From Cohnella pontilimi (lineage in GTDB: Bacteria; Bacillota; Bacilli; Paenibacillales; Paenibacillaceae), in assembly GCF_005049045.1 (NCBI RefSeq), contig NZ_SUPK01000009.1:167169-231168 (forward strand): DNA of 64,000 nt. Direction: 5' to 3'. How positions within the stretch are numbered: position 1 is the stretch's first letter; every line of letters begins with the position of its first letter. The notes beneath the pieces were generated by a model that made no database searches, was not told where the DNA came from, and saw only the letters and a program-made list of their open reading frames with translations. Positions 51,932-60,485 of this stretch are shown piece by piece. The position numbers and the translations under genes are program-made.

Positions 51932-51960
51932 GTCAGCACCTCCGGCTATTCCGCTCAAAT

Positions 51961-53523
51961 TTATTTTTCGCTGTTGGTGACCCAAATCACGTTGTCTTCA
52001 TCCTGCCCGTTGACGGGCCACCAATGGAAGCCGTCCTCATGGAGAAGCTTTTCCGTTTGCGCCGGCCCCCAGCTTCCAGCCGGATACAAGGCCGGCTCGA
52101 TCGCGTGTTCGCGCCAAGCGGCCGCAATCGGGTCGATCAGCTGCCAAGCGGCGGCCAGCTCGTCCCAACGGGTGAAATACGTGTGATCGCCGTGTACGGC
52201 ATCATAAATCAACCGCTCATAAGCCTCCGGCGTGTTGATGCCGATCTGGCAGCTTTGGCAGAACTCCATCGCCACCGGTTGGATCGTCGTCTCGTTGCCC
52301 GGTCTTTTCGCATTAATTTTAATGTAGATGCCTTCCATCGGATTGACGCGGATGACCAGCAAGTTCGGCAGCAGGTCCTGTCTCCTTGCGAACAGCACGT
52401 TACCCGGCACGTTTTTGAATTCCACGACGATCTCGGTCGATTTCACCGGCAGCCGTTTGCCCGTACGCACATAAAACGGTACGCCCGCCCAACGGAAATT
52501 GTCGACGAACACGCGAGCCGCGAAGAACGTTTCGGTGACCGATTCCGGATCGACGGAATCCTCTTCCCGGTAGCCCTTCAGTTCCTTATCCCTGACCGTC
52601 CCTTTGCTATACTGACCGCGTACAATGTTCTTCCGTACTTCGTCGGGCGAAGCGAATTTGCGCACCGAGCGGAGGACCTTCACCTTCTCGTCGCGCACAT
52701 CCTCGGGATCCAGCCGGCTCGGCGGCTCCATGGCGATCATGGTCAACATTTGCAGCATATGATTCTGCACCATGTCCCGAAGCGCGCCGGATTTATTATA
52801 ATACGCGCCGCGCTCTTCCACGCCGACCGTCTCTGACAGCGTGATCTGCACGTTGGCGATATGCTTGTTGTTCCAGAGAGGCTCGAAGAAGGCGTTGGCA
52901 AACCGGATCATCTGGATGTTCTGGACCATTTCCTTGCCGAGATAATGGTCGATCCGGAACACTTCGTCTTCCCGGAATACGCGGCAAATTTCCTCGTTCA
53001 GCTTCTCTGCCGACGGATAGTCGTAGCCGAACGGCTTCTCGATGACCAGCCGGTGCCAGCCCGGCGACTCCAGCATGCCGCCGTCACGCAGGTTGTGCGA
53101 CACCGTGCCGAACAGCTCCGGTGCAAGCGCCAAATAAAAGAGCCGGTTGCCGGGAATGTCGAACCGCGTTTCCAAACGTTCGGTGAGCGACTTCAGCTCA
53201 CGGAAACCGTCCACGTTCCCGATATCCAGCGAGTGATAGCTGAAATGCTCGGCGAACGCCGTCCACTCGCCGGCTTCACCGGGTTTGTAACGGCAAAATT
53301 CCTGAATGGATTGATGCAGATCGTCACGGAACTGAGTCTCCGTACGAGGGCGGCGCGCCACTCCGACGACCGCGAACCGTTCCCCCAGCTTTCCTTCGCG
53401 ATAAAGGCTATATAATGCGGGAAACAGCTTGCGGCGGGCCAAGTCGCCCGTCGCTCCGAAAATGAAATACACCGCTTCATGTGCAGTAAGGTTTTCCATT
53501 TTATTCTCCGGCATGTTCCTCAT
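51961..53523 (-). CDS. zwf: Glucose-6-phosphate 1-dehydrogenase
   Basis: The first enzyme of the oxidative pentose phosphate pathway, making NADPH and 6-phosphogluconolactone. About 515 residues with the NADP motif FGATGDLARRKLFPALYSLY near 22-41, the active site RIDHYLGKEMVQNI near 200 and a conserved EKPFGYD. The start is uncertain: ATG at 53523 has GGAAG upstream, while an ATG 24 bp later is preceded by GGAG with good spacing. Confidence 0.96.
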   Translation of the reverse strand: MRNMPENKMENLTAHEAVYFIFGATGDLARRKLFPALYSLYREGKLGERFAVVGVARRPRTETQFRDDLHQSIQEFCRYKPGEAGEWTAFAEHFSYHSLDIGNVDGFRELKSLTERLETRFDIPGNRLFYLALAPELFGTVSHNLRDGGMLESPGWHRLVIEKPFGYDYPSAEKLNEEICRVFREDEVFRIDHYLGKEMVQNIQMIRFANAFFEPLWNNKHIANVQITLSETVGVEERGAYYNKSGALRDMVQNHMLQMLTMIAMEPPSRLDPEDVRDEKVKVLRSVRKFASPDEVRKNIVRGQYSKGTVRDKELKGYREEDSVDPESVTETFFAARVFVDNFRWAGVPFYVRTGKRLPVKSTEIVVEFKNVPGNVLFARRQDLLPNLLVIRVNPMEGIYIKINAKRPGNETTIQPVAMEFCQSCQIGINTPEAYERLIYDAVHGDHTYFTRWDELAAAWQLIDPIAAAWREHAIEPALYPAGSWGPAQTEKLLHEDGFHWWPVNGQDEDNVIWVTNSEK

Positions 53524-53747
53524 CTTTCTTCCAAGCGGATAGTTTGCGCCGTCTCCGGCGCCCGCGGATTGCTGTAATAGTTTAGCGTTGTAGTGTAGTT
53601 TAGCATATTCATCCGGCTAACGCCATGTCCTGGGATGGGATCTCCCCGTTAGCGGAAAATGAGCAAAACACCCGGTTACAGGCCCATACGCATGAGCCCG
53701 CAGATGAATAAACTGCCTCTGAGGTTTATGGAAAGGAGGAAGGAGCC

Positions 53748-54122
53748 ATGTTCGAGATGCGCGTTGCGCCGGAAGAACAACAGCTGCGCCAATTTTACGG
53801 AATGCCCGTACGTCTTGTCATGAAAGACGGCAGCTTCAAAATGGGTCGCCTGACAGGCTGCAGGGGAGGCCGGATCATTCTGAACGGGACCGACGGCGAT
53901 GATGCCGAGACCGGATTGTCCCGCAGCAAGCATTCCCGGCGGAACAGCCGTACCCGATCCCGCAAAGCGAAAGACACACCCGTCGGCGCTTTTCCGGACG
54001 CACCACCCGAAGTAGCGGGCGGGTTCGGGTTCGCTCCGTTCGGTCCGGGACCGGCGCAATTTCCGGCCGTTCCCCGGGAGTCCGTTCCGCTTCATGCGGT
54101 AGATTCGGTCCTGATTTTGTGA
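53748..54122 (+). CDS. Hypothetical protein, possible split Sm-like barrel
   Basis: A 124-residue protein. Residues 10-47 (QQLRQFYGMPVRLVMKDGSF, then MGRLTGCRGGRIIL) read like the first strands of a small barrel such as Sm/Hfq, and the last 15 (VPLHAVDSVLIL) like its final strand. In between are about 60 residues of basic Ser/Arg and Pro/Gly/Phe low-complexity sequence. AAAGGAGGAAGGAG gives a strong ribosome site and a terminator follows. The fold is an inference and no family is recognised. Confidence 0.72.
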   Translation: MFEMRVAPEEQQLRQFYGMPVRLVMKDGSFKMGRLTGCRGGRIILNGTDGDDAETGLSRSKHSRRNSRTRSRKAKDTPVGAFPDAPPEVAGGFGFAPFGPGPAQFPAVPRESVPLHAVDSVLIL

Positions 54123-54139
54123 ATCCGGGCATGCGCAAC

Positions 54140-54175
54140 AACGCCCGTGGCAGCCGAGGCGGCGACGGGCGTTTT
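54140..54175 (+). terminator. Terminator
   Basis: AACGCCCGT/ACGGGCGTT hairpin with a GC-rich loop and TTTT tail, 17 bp after the 53748-54122 gene. Confidence 0.88.
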
Positions 54176-54264
54176 CCATCCGGGATCTCCGAATGGCAAG
54201 CGATTCGATTGATCTTCATAGGGTAATAAAGTAGCAATCAAGCATTCCGGCGAGGTGATGGGTT

Positions 54265-54525
54265 GTGCTGAGATCGTGGCGCGTATCGGAACGCTGGGGA
54301 CCGGTTTCCCGGATTCGGCGGGTTGAACCGTTCCGGGAGGACGAACCCGCGGAAAGGGAATGGATTCGGTACATGCCTTCGTTCGACGGCCGCGCTTCAT
54401 ACGGCAGGGAGAAGCGTGTTTTATGGCCTGCCGACTGGTCCTCCGCCGCTTTATATAACGAATCGGGTCTACTCAGGAACCTCGACGCTATGGCAGTCGG
54501 ACAACAGTTGGATTTTGAGGTCTAA
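54265..54525 (+). CDS. Hypothetical 86-residue protein
   Basis: An ORF rich in Arg, Glu and Trp (MLRSWRVSERWGPVSRIRR at the start; many RxE pairs), with no membrane segment and no recognised family. GAGGTGA lies 6 bp before the GTG start. The composition is unusual for a conserved enzyme, and the gene ends just before a dispersed hairpin element. It may be a real orphan gene or a chance frame. Confidence 0.45.
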   Translation: MLRSWRVSERWGPVSRIRRVEPFREDEPAEREWIRYMPSFDGRASYGREKRVLWPADWSSAALYNESGLLRNLDAMAVGQQLDFEV

Positions 54526-54542
54526 ATGAATTTTCGGGGGCT

Positions 54543-54593
54543 CCCCCAAAAGTAATCGGATTACGCTACGAAGCTTGACGTCACTTTTGGGGG
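54543..54593. repeat. 51-bp hairpin element, copy 1
   Basis: Perfect 11-bp terminal arms CCCCCAAAAGT/ACTTTTGGGGG with a 29-bp centre. It matches the element at 63635-63685 at about 41 of 51 positions by hand comparison. It lies between the 86-residue ORF and liaR. Confidence 0.88.
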
Positions 54594-54599
54594 AATGAT

Positions 54600-55235
54600 T
54601 TATTCCGCCAGTCCGTTGCGGTGCGCATAGATGGCCGCCTGCGTGCGGTCATCCACCCCGAGCTTTCCGAACAGGTTCGTCAAATGATACTTTACCGTTT
54701 TCACTCCGATGAACAGCTCATCCGCCACTTCCTGATTGGACTTGCCCTGCGCGATCAACTTCAGCACTTCCATCTCCCGCTCGGTCAGCTCGTCGTGAGG
54801 GGGAGCGCTATTTTGGGCCGGTCGGCGGAACCGGTTCATCATTTTGGATGCGACCTGCGATTCCAGCACCGACTGGCCGCGGGCGGCAGCCCGGATCGCA
54901 TCCGCGATTTCGGAAGCGCGGGACGTTTTCAGCAAGTAGCTGAACGCCCCCGCTTCAATGACCGGATACATTTTCTCATCGTCTAGAAAGCTGGTGAGCA
55001 CAATCACGCGGATATCGGGCATTTCTTCCGTCAGCCGGCGCGTCGTTTCGATTCCGTCCATGCCCTCCATCACTAAATCCATCAGAACGACATCCGGCTT
55101 ATATTCGCGGGCCAGACGCAAGCCATCCATGCCGTTGCCGGCCTCGCCGACCACTTCAATGCCTTCCTCCGTACCGAGCACCGCCGCCAGTCCGATTCTC
55201 ACCATTTCATGATCGTCCACCAGCAGCACCTTCAC
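54600..55235 (-). CDS. liaR: NarL-type response regulator LiaR
   Basis: A 211-residue protein with receiver domain (DDHEMVRIGL; phospho-acceptor Asp near 53 in VVLMDLVMEGMDG) and a LuxR/NarL HTH (LTEREMEVLKLIAQGKSNQE near 148). It is the output of the LiaFSR cell-envelope stress system. GTG at 55235 is chosen because GAGGAG lies 6 bp upstream and the product then begins KVLLVDDHEMV, as in LiaR. It is last in the seven-gene operon. Confidence 0.93.
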   Translation of the reverse strand: MKVLLVDDHEMVRIGLAAVLGTEEGIEVVGEAGNGMDGLRLAREYKPDVVLMDLVMEGMDGIETTRRLTEEMPDIRVIVLTSFLDDEKMYPVIEAGAFSYLLKTSRASEIADAIRAAARGQSVLESQVASKMMNRFRRPAQNSAPPHDELTEREMEVLKLIAQGKSNQEVADELFIGVKTVKYHLTNLFGKLGVDDRTQAAIYAHRNGLAE

Positions 55236-55245
55236 GAGTTTCTCC

Positions 55246-56301
55246 TCACTCAACCGACTCCACCCCCATCGTCATCAACGGCACCCGGATCTCGATCCGC
55301 GTTCCTTTGCCGGGCGCACTAGCCACATTGAACGAACCGCCAAGCTCGCTCACGCGTTCTTCCATATTCATCAGGCCGTAAGAGGTCTGTTTTTTCGCAT
55401 GCAAATCGAAGCCGACACCGTTATCCCGTATGCCTAGCCGGACCGCTTCGCCCCGCCGCTGAAGCTCGATGCCCATTTTCGTGGCCTTCGCATGGCGCAG
55501 CGTGTTGGAGATCGCCTCCTGCACGATCCGGAACAAATGGTTTTCCATCCCTTTGTTAAGCGGCAGGTCCTCTTCCATATCCAGCGCGATGTCGATCGGC
55601 ACCTTCGCCTTCATTTCCTCCACCAGCTCGGGAATCGCCTGGGACAAGCGCTTGCCTTCGAGATGGATCGGACGCAAATGAAGCAGCAAAGCGCGCATTT
55701 CCGACTGCGCGGCTGCGGCCATCTCCTCGATCAGCTCCACCTGGCGTTTGGCGCGATCGAAGTCCTGATCCAGCGTCCGGCTGAGCGCAGTGGCCGTCAT
55801 CGAGATCGCGAACAGCTGCTGGCTTACCGCGTCGTGCAGCTCGCGGGCGAGTCTTTGCCGTTCCTCGACGACCGCGCTCATTCGCGCCTGGGACGCCAAT
55901 TCGGCGTTATGGCTCGAAAGCCGTTGAAGTGCGGTGACCTGCTCTTCCCATTTGCGTCCCATTTTGCCGAGCTGTTCGCCGAGCCTGCCGATTTCGTCGT
56001 TCCCCAGCGGCGGCAGCGGCGGACTCGGATTCCCTTTTTCCAAAAGCAGCATCGTTTCACTAAGCAGCCGAAGCCGGTGTCTCACCGGATAACCGCGCAA
56101 AAATCCGAAAGCGGCCCCGGCCACCGTCAGGACGACGATGGTGACCAATGTGAACGTGATCACGGAATTCCATGGGTACACTTCCACCGCCAATCCGTAA
56201 CGGATCAACAAATAGATGACAAGCGCTCCGATGCACAGAGAGAAAAGGACGGCTTCTCCCATCTGACGCCACACCATATTGGCGACCTTGCGCGACTCCA
56301 T
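55246..56301 (-). CDS. liaS: Sensor histidine kinase LiaS
   Basis: A 351-residue kinase: two N-terminal membrane helices at about 14-70 with a very short external loop (an intramembrane-sensing layout), a HAMP-like linker, the HisKA_3 motif RELHDAVSQQLFAI with the phospho-His near 155, and the ATP-binding domain (RHAKATKMGIELQRRG; DNGVGFD). LiaS responds to cell wall antibiotics through LiaF. GGGAGGG precedes the ATG. Confidence 0.93.
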   Translation of the reverse strand: MESRKVANMVWRQMGEAVLFSLCIGALVIYLLIRYGLAVEVYPWNSVITFTLVTIVVLTVAGAAFGFLRGYPVRHRLRLLSETMLLLEKGNPSPPLPPLGNDEIGRLGEQLGKMGRKWEEQVTALQRLSSHNAELASQARMSAVVEERQRLARELHDAVSQQLFAISMTATALSRTLDQDFDRAKRQVELIEEMAAAAQSEMRALLLHLRPIHLEGKRLSQAIPELVEEMKAKVPIDIALDMEEDLPLNKGMENHLFRIVQEAISNTLRHAKATKMGIELQRRGEAVRLGIRDNGVGFDLHAKKQTSYGLMNMEERVSELGGSFNVASAPGKGTRIEIRVPLMTMGVESVE

Positions 56302-56322
56302 CCTTTTCCCTCCCTGTACCGG

Positions 56323-56961
56323 CTACACTGTACGGATCTTGATATCTCCTACGAGATAAAACAATTGCAGTTTCAACCGATATTCCCGTTCTTCATAATC
56401 GGGGGACCGCCAGGAGAGCCGATGCATCATGCCTCCGTCCCTCGTTTGCCGGAAACCGATCTGCCCCACCATCACCGAGGCTTCGACATGAAGCCCGTAA
56501 TCTTCGGGCACGGTGAGATCCACATCGCCCACCAGGCCTTGTAAAATAATGATCGTTTCTTGTTCCTCCGGGACGGCCACGGTCATATCCATCCGGATTT
56601 CCCCGACCGCCTGCCAGATGCTCATCGACTTGAGCACCCACGATTGCTCGTCCAGCCGGATGTTCAGCATCAAGCGGTGGGCGCTTCGATAAAGCCCCGG
56701 CATGTTCGGCCGTCCGCGGAAATAATAAATGCCGAGCGACGCCAAAATAATGATGGCAAATAGCGCAAATTGGTTGATGATGAGCATCAGCGAGCTGACC
56801 GCGATGAGCAAAATCGACCACCGGGACCTGTCCCAGCGGTAACGGTAAATTCCGAGCAGCAGCAGGAGCACGGCGTTGACCGTGGCGAATCCCGCCACGC
56901 CTCCGAGCGCGAGGTACAATCCGGCCGCGATCAGTAAAAAAGCGTTGCTGGCAATTATCAT
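56323..56961 (-). CDS. liaF: LiaF, inhibitor of the LiaRS system
   Basis: A 212-residue membrane protein with about four N-terminal helices (1-100) and a C-terminal beta-helix-like LiaF domain (VLKSMSIWQAVGEIRMDMTV; QGLVGDVDLTVPEDYGLHVE). LiaF keeps LiaS inactive without stress. ATG at 56961 has GGGGGAGG 11 bp upstream, while the longer frame lacks a ribosome site. It is adjacent to liaS with a 21-bp gap. Confidence 0.92.
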   Translation of the reverse strand: MIIASNAFLLIAAGLYLALGGVAGFATVNAVLLLLLGIYRYRWDRSRWSILLIAVSSLMLIINQFALFAIIILASLGIYYFRGRPNMPGLYRSAHRLMLNIRLDEQSWVLKSMSIWQAVGEIRMDMTVAVPEEQETIIILQGLVGDVDLTVPEDYGLHVEASVMVGQIGFRQTRDGGMMHRLSWRSPDYEEREYRLKLQLFYLVGDIKIRTV

Positions 56962-57134
56962 GACTGGCCGTACCTCCCCCCGCTGCATTGGAATCCCGGT
57001 TTCTACGGCGAAAGCCATAACGGAATGTTCCCGTTATGGCAGATCGCGATTTGCGCTGTCAGCGTGGTGCCGGCACTAAATTCCGACACGCAATGTATAG
57101 CATACCATAGGTTCTCTCTATGGAGAACGGTGGA

Positions 57135-57818
57135 TTATTCGGCTTCCGACTGCGGTGCCATCCGGCTTTTCAGCGCGGCCAGCTGCTGCTCCACTTGGAA
57201 CGATTTTTCCGGATCCAGGCGGATCGGCGCTCCGGTGATCGGGGAGCTGGGCATGCGGGCCACATCGGCTTCCGCTTCCAATTGCAGAATGCGTTCTTCC
57301 ATGCGGGAGAAACCGCGGGAGGCATTGCCGCTTTCGATCGTGTGAAGCGCGGTCGATTGGGCGATTTGTTTGCGCGCGTTGGCCATTTGGGCACGTGCGG
57401 CAAGCTCGTTGCGCTTATTACGCAGCTTGTAGTACTCTTCCTTCATTTCGTGCAGCTGCCCTGTCAGCTCAGCAACCTGAGCGCTTGCCTGCGTATGCAG
57501 ACCGCCCAGCTCGTGCGCTTGCTGATCGTACTGCACTTTCTCTTCCAGCAGCTTGCGGGCCAGCATTTCGTTGCCGCTCAGCAGCGCCTGTTCCGCCTGT
57601 GCTTCACGCTGCGCACTGAGGCGCGCTCCTTCTTCCAGACGCTGCTTCATGCGGCGCTCCGCCGCCATTTGGCGGGCGACCGTAACTTCGGCATCGCGGA
57701 TTTCCACTTCCATGTCGCGGAGATATTGATTCAGCATGACAATCGGATCTTCCAGTTTATCCAGCAAATCGTGAATCGAAGCTTTCGTCAAATCTTTCAT
57801 TCGTTGGAATACACCCAT
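57135..57818 (-). CDS. PspA/IM30 family protein (LiaH-like)
   Basis: A 227-residue almost entirely helical coiled-coil protein, opening [20 protein letters not shown] and containing the PspA block [20 protein letters not shown]. It forms membrane-stabilising oligomers under envelope stress. It is the copy nearest liaF, corresponding to LiaH. A second, more divergent PspA is encoded two genes upstream. AAAGGAG precedes the ATG. Confidence 0.94.
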   Translation of the reverse strand: MGVFQRMKDLTKASIHDLLDKLEDPIVMLNQYLRDMEVEIRDAEVTVARQMAAERRMKQRLEEGARLSAQREAQAEQALLSGNEMLARKLLEEKVQYDQQAHELGGLHTQASAQVAELTGQLHEMKEEYYKLRNKRNELAARAQMANARKQIAQSTALHTIESGNASRGFSRMEERILQLEAEADVARMPSSPITGAPIRLDPEKSFQVEQQLAALKSRMAPQSEAE

Positions 57819-57821
57819 GGG

Positions 57822-58310
57822 TTATTCTCCTTTCGAGTCCTTCTCCATTTTGGAGATTTTATGTTTGAGCTCTTCAATTTCCCGTCTTAACGCCTTTTTC
57901 TCAATATCCTCCATCATGGCATCCAGCCCTTGCTTCTGCGTGCCGGCTGAAGGAGCCGGTCCCGCGCCTCCAACGGGATGTCCGCCATGTGCAGCCGGTC
58001 CTGTTCCCGGCCAGCCGCCCGTTCCGTGATTCCAGCTCGGGCCGCCGTAATGCGGCTGCTGACGCGGCTCCGATCCCGGCCATCCGTATCCGTGCGGGGC
58101 CGGTCCGGGGCCGTACGGTCCGCCGTATGGCTCCTTCGGAATGACAAAACCGGCAATGATGTACACGAAAATGATGGATCCGGCGGAAAACACTGCAACA
58201 ATCACAAGCAAAATCCGGAGCAATGTCGCGTCGACGCCCAAGTATTCCGCCACTCCGCCGCAGACGCCGAATATTTTCCGGTCCCGCGACGATCGATACA
58301 ATTTACGCAT
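57822..58310 (-). CDS. PspC domain protein with Pro/Gly-rich linker
   Basis: A 162-residue protein: PspC domain at 1-62 (KIFGVCGGVAEYLGVDATLL, then one membrane helix ending IAGFVIPKEP), a central Pro/Gly/His/Tyr-rich stretch (about 63-125), and a charged coiled-coil at the C-terminus (IEKKALRREIEELKHKISK). PspC proteins sit in the membrane and interact with PspA systems. The stop codon is 3 bp before the next pspA start. Confidence 0.92.
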   Translation of the reverse strand: MRKLYRSSRDRKIFGVCGGVAEYLGVDATLLRILLVIVAVFSAGSIIFVYIIAGFVIPKEPYGGPYGPGPAPHGYGWPGSEPRQQPHYGGPSWNHGTGGWPGTGPAAHGGHPVGGAGPAPSAGTQKQGLDAMMEDIEKKALRREIEELKHKISKMEKDSKGE

Positions 58311-58330
58311 CCTGATACCCTCCCAGCCGC

Positions 58331-58996
58331 TTAACTTCCTTGCTGCAATTTCTGCTTCAGCTGCTGCAGCTCGCGCTCGATCGTTTCGTGAACAGCCGTG
58401 CCGACCCGGTACATCGTTTCCTGGCCGAACCGCCGTAAATCCCTCAGACTGCGCGTTTCCAGCTCGATGTCGGTCAGGCGGTCATCCAGCCTTTGGAACA
58501 TACCCGACGGATCGTCCGTACCCGGACCGAATCTCGCGTTCAGCCTCTGCTGCAGCCGCAAGGACTCCATTCGAGCCACATAGAATTGGCGGCGGTCATA
58601 TACGCTGCGGTACTCGCTGCGCAGCTCCTGCAGCAGCTGCTCCAAATCGTTCAACTCGTGCCGGCTTTGCTCATAAAGCTGCCGGTAACGCTCCGCTCTT
58701 TCCTCATGGGCCACTTTATCCTGCAAGGCCAGTTTGGCGGCATATTCTTCTCCGGCTTTCAAAGCCGTGAGCGCTTGCTCCTCGCGTTTGGCCGTCCAGT
58801 GTTCGGCGTCTTTCCACTGCTTATACAGACTGTCCGTATGAGCCGAGTATTGCCGCTGCAGCTGTTCGCACTGCACGATTTCCTGATGCGTCGACCAAAG
58901 GAACTGATCAATGACGCGGACGGGATCCTCGGCTTTCTCCAACCGGTCGTTCAAAGTCGCGACCGTCATATCCCGCACTCTTTTGATAACGCTCAT
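58331..58996 (-). CDS. PspA/IM30 family protein, second paralogue
   Basis: A 221-residue helical protein opening VIKRVRDMTVATLNDRLEKA and containing EDPVRVIDQFLWSTHQEIVQ, the PspA signature in divergent form. It is rich in Gln, Arg and Tyr, and is less similar to LiaH than the other copy. GAGGAGAG precedes the ATG. Two PspA proteins around one PspC suggest a hetero-oligomeric scaffold (inference). Confidence 0.9.
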   Translation of the reverse strand: MSVIKRVRDMTVATLNDRLEKAEDPVRVIDQFLWSTHQEIVQCEQLQRQYSAHTDSLYKQWKDAEHWTAKREEQALTALKAGEEYAAKLALQDKVAHEERAERYRQLYEQSRHELNDLEQLLQELRSEYRSVYDRRQFYVARMESLRLQQRLNARFGPGTDDPSGMFQRLDDRLTDIELETRSLRDLRRFGQETMYRVGTAVHETIERELQQLKQKLQQGS

Positions 58997-59040
58997 CCGT
59001 TGCTCTCCTCCGTTTCCGGCTTGATTCTTTACTCATCTCA

Positions 59041-59334
59041 TCAGATTCTCGCGCCGGGTCTGCGCCGAATCATCGACACACCCAAAGCGATCGCCGCAAT
59101 CGCCGCCACCCAGACGAACAAGAACGACAGTTTGCCCAGCAGCATCATCGCGCCTATAATCCCAAGAACAGCGCCCAGCATCCTGCTGCCGTTTTTCCAT
59201 GCCATCACGCCGAGAGCCAGTACCAGAATCGGGATCAGCAGGCCGGCCAGGAACCCGAAGATACCGAGTTTACCCAGGACAAGCAACGCGCCGAAACCGA
59301 TCAGAAGCACCGCAAGCCCGTTTCCGCTTCTCAT
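59041..59334 (-). CDS. LiaI-like small membrane protein
   Basis: A 97-residue protein of three or four hydrophobic helices (LAVLLIGFGALLVLGKLGIF; LLIPILVLALGVMAW), matching the LiaI/LiaF-like transmembrane region. AAAGAGGTG lies 6 bp before the ATG. It is the first gene of the psp-lia operon and, as in Bacillus, may anchor PspA-type proteins to the membrane. Confidence 0.83.
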   Translation of the reverse strand: MRSGNGLAVLLIGFGALLVLGKLGIFGFLAGLLIPILVLALGVMAWKNGSRMLGAVLGIIGAMMLLGKLSFLFVWVAAIAAIALGVSMIRRRPGARI

Positions 59335-59549
59335 TTGTTTCACCTCTTTTCTCTCACTCACAATCTCATTGTAAACGCACGCGCATTTGTGCATAACGGA
59401 CTTACGCATGTTTTTGATCCTAGACTGCGGTCGGGGCCGAAGGCCGTCTTAGGACCTTGTCCGCTCCGCCTTCCGCCTATCCCGGTGTTTCGAAACCGTG
59501 CCCGGACGGCTAATGGGTTTTAAGACAGCAATAGGGAGGAGGAATCACG

Positions 59550-59744
59550 ATGCCTTGGAAACATGGAGATTACCCCGAGTCCCTCAAAAACTTCACCGCC
59601 CCTATCCGCGACAAAGCCGTGGAAATTGCCAACGCGCTGCTGGAGGAAGGAATGGACGAAGGGCGCGCCATTGCCATCGCCACCGCCCGCGCCAAAGAGT
59701 GGGGCGAGGACCATGACAAGCAAATCCGCAAAAAGGGACATTAG
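59550..59744 (+). CDS. YdaT-like small stress protein
   Basis: A 64-residue polar protein: MPWKHGDYPESLKNFTAPIR followed by DKAVEIANALLEEGMDEGRA and a basic end. The same MPW-xxDYPxSxKN opening and AxxIAxA-xxKEW block occur in Bacillus YdaT-type (DUF2188-like) proteins, which are linked to general stress; the function is unknown. GGGAGGAGG lies about 6 bp before the ATG. Confidence 0.8.
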   Translation: MPWKHGDYPESLKNFTAPIRDKAVEIANALLEEGMDEGRAIAIATARAKEWGEDHDKQIRKKGH

Positions 59745-59814
59745 GCGGTTCGACGTTCATGTATCGTAAACAAGGGAGATCGCCGAAGGCGTCTCCTTTT
59801 TTTATTAGAATTTA

Positions 59815-59855
59815 TTGACAACTGCATTTAAGGTTTGTTATTTATTAATAAATAA
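59815..59855 (+). promoter_or_regulatory. tetR promoter with perfect 18-bp palindromic operator
   Basis: TTGACA (59815-59820) is followed 17-18 bp later by a TATTTA -10 inside TTATTTATTAATAAATAA (59838-59855), a perfect palindrome. A related palindrome precedes the downstream efflux gene, so this is the likely TetR site and implies autorepression. Confidence 0.75.
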
Positions 59856-59888
59856 ATTATCTCTAAGGAAAGGAGGTTGCATTCCCCC

Positions 59889-60431
59889 ATGAGCCCAAAA
59901 GAGGAAGAATCGAAAAACCGGAAAGCCGAAATTCTCGAAGCCGCTGCCGCCCTGTTCGCGGAATCCGGTTATTATAAAACGACCACAGCCGACGTCGCCC
60001 GGGCCGTCGGGGTGACCCAGCCCTATGTGTTTCACTTTTTTAAGTCGAAGGAGCAGTTATACCTGGCCGTCCTCGACAACGCCTATGAGAAGATTTTGCA
60101 TGCCTTCAACACGGCCGAAGCGCCTCCCGAACAGCTGCCGGAAGCGATGGGCAAAGCGTTCGCCGATCTGCTCGCCACCCACCGGAACGAAATCTTGCTG
60201 GTGATGATGTCATACGCCACGCCGGAGGACGCGGTGAGACAGAAGTGCCAAGAAAGATTCGATACGGTGTATGAGAGAGTGAAAAGCCGCTTCGAACAGG
60301 CAGGCATTCCGGATGCCGCCGGCCGCGCGCGCGATTTTATCGGGCAGGGCATGATCATCTCGCTTGCGGAAACGTTGAACCTGCCGAAATTGCTGCCTTG
60401 GCATGGCAAACTGGGACCGGACTGCGATTAA
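59889..60431 (+). CDS. TetR family transcriptional regulator
   Basis: A 180-residue repressor: HTH at about 10-55 (AALFAESGYYKTTTADVARA and VGVTQPYVFHFFKSKEQLY) and a helical ligand domain. AAAGGAGG lies 12 bp before the ATG. It is followed after 94 bp by a DHA2 efflux pump gene with the same operator, so it probably senses a drug or metabolite exported by that pump. Confidence 0.93.
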   Translation: MSPKEEESKNRKAEILEAAAALFAESGYYKTTTADVARAVGVTQPYVFHFFKSKEQLYLAVLDNAYEKILHAFNTAEAPPEQLPEAMGKAFADLLATHRNEILLVMMSYATPEDAVRQKCQERFDTVYERVKSRFEQAGIPDAAGRARDFIGQGMIISLAETLNLPKLLPWHGKLGPDCD

Positions 60432-60439
60432 GGAATACT

Positions 60440-60476
60440 GGCAAAGCGATTGGTTGACAAGCGCTTTGCCATTTTT
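60440..60476 (+). terminator. Terminator after tetR
   Basis: GGCAAAGCG/CGCTTTGCC hairpin followed by ATTTTT. Its loop contains TTGACA, which may also serve as a -35 for the efflux gene. Confidence 0.75.
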
Positions 60477-60485
60477 CGGCCATAG

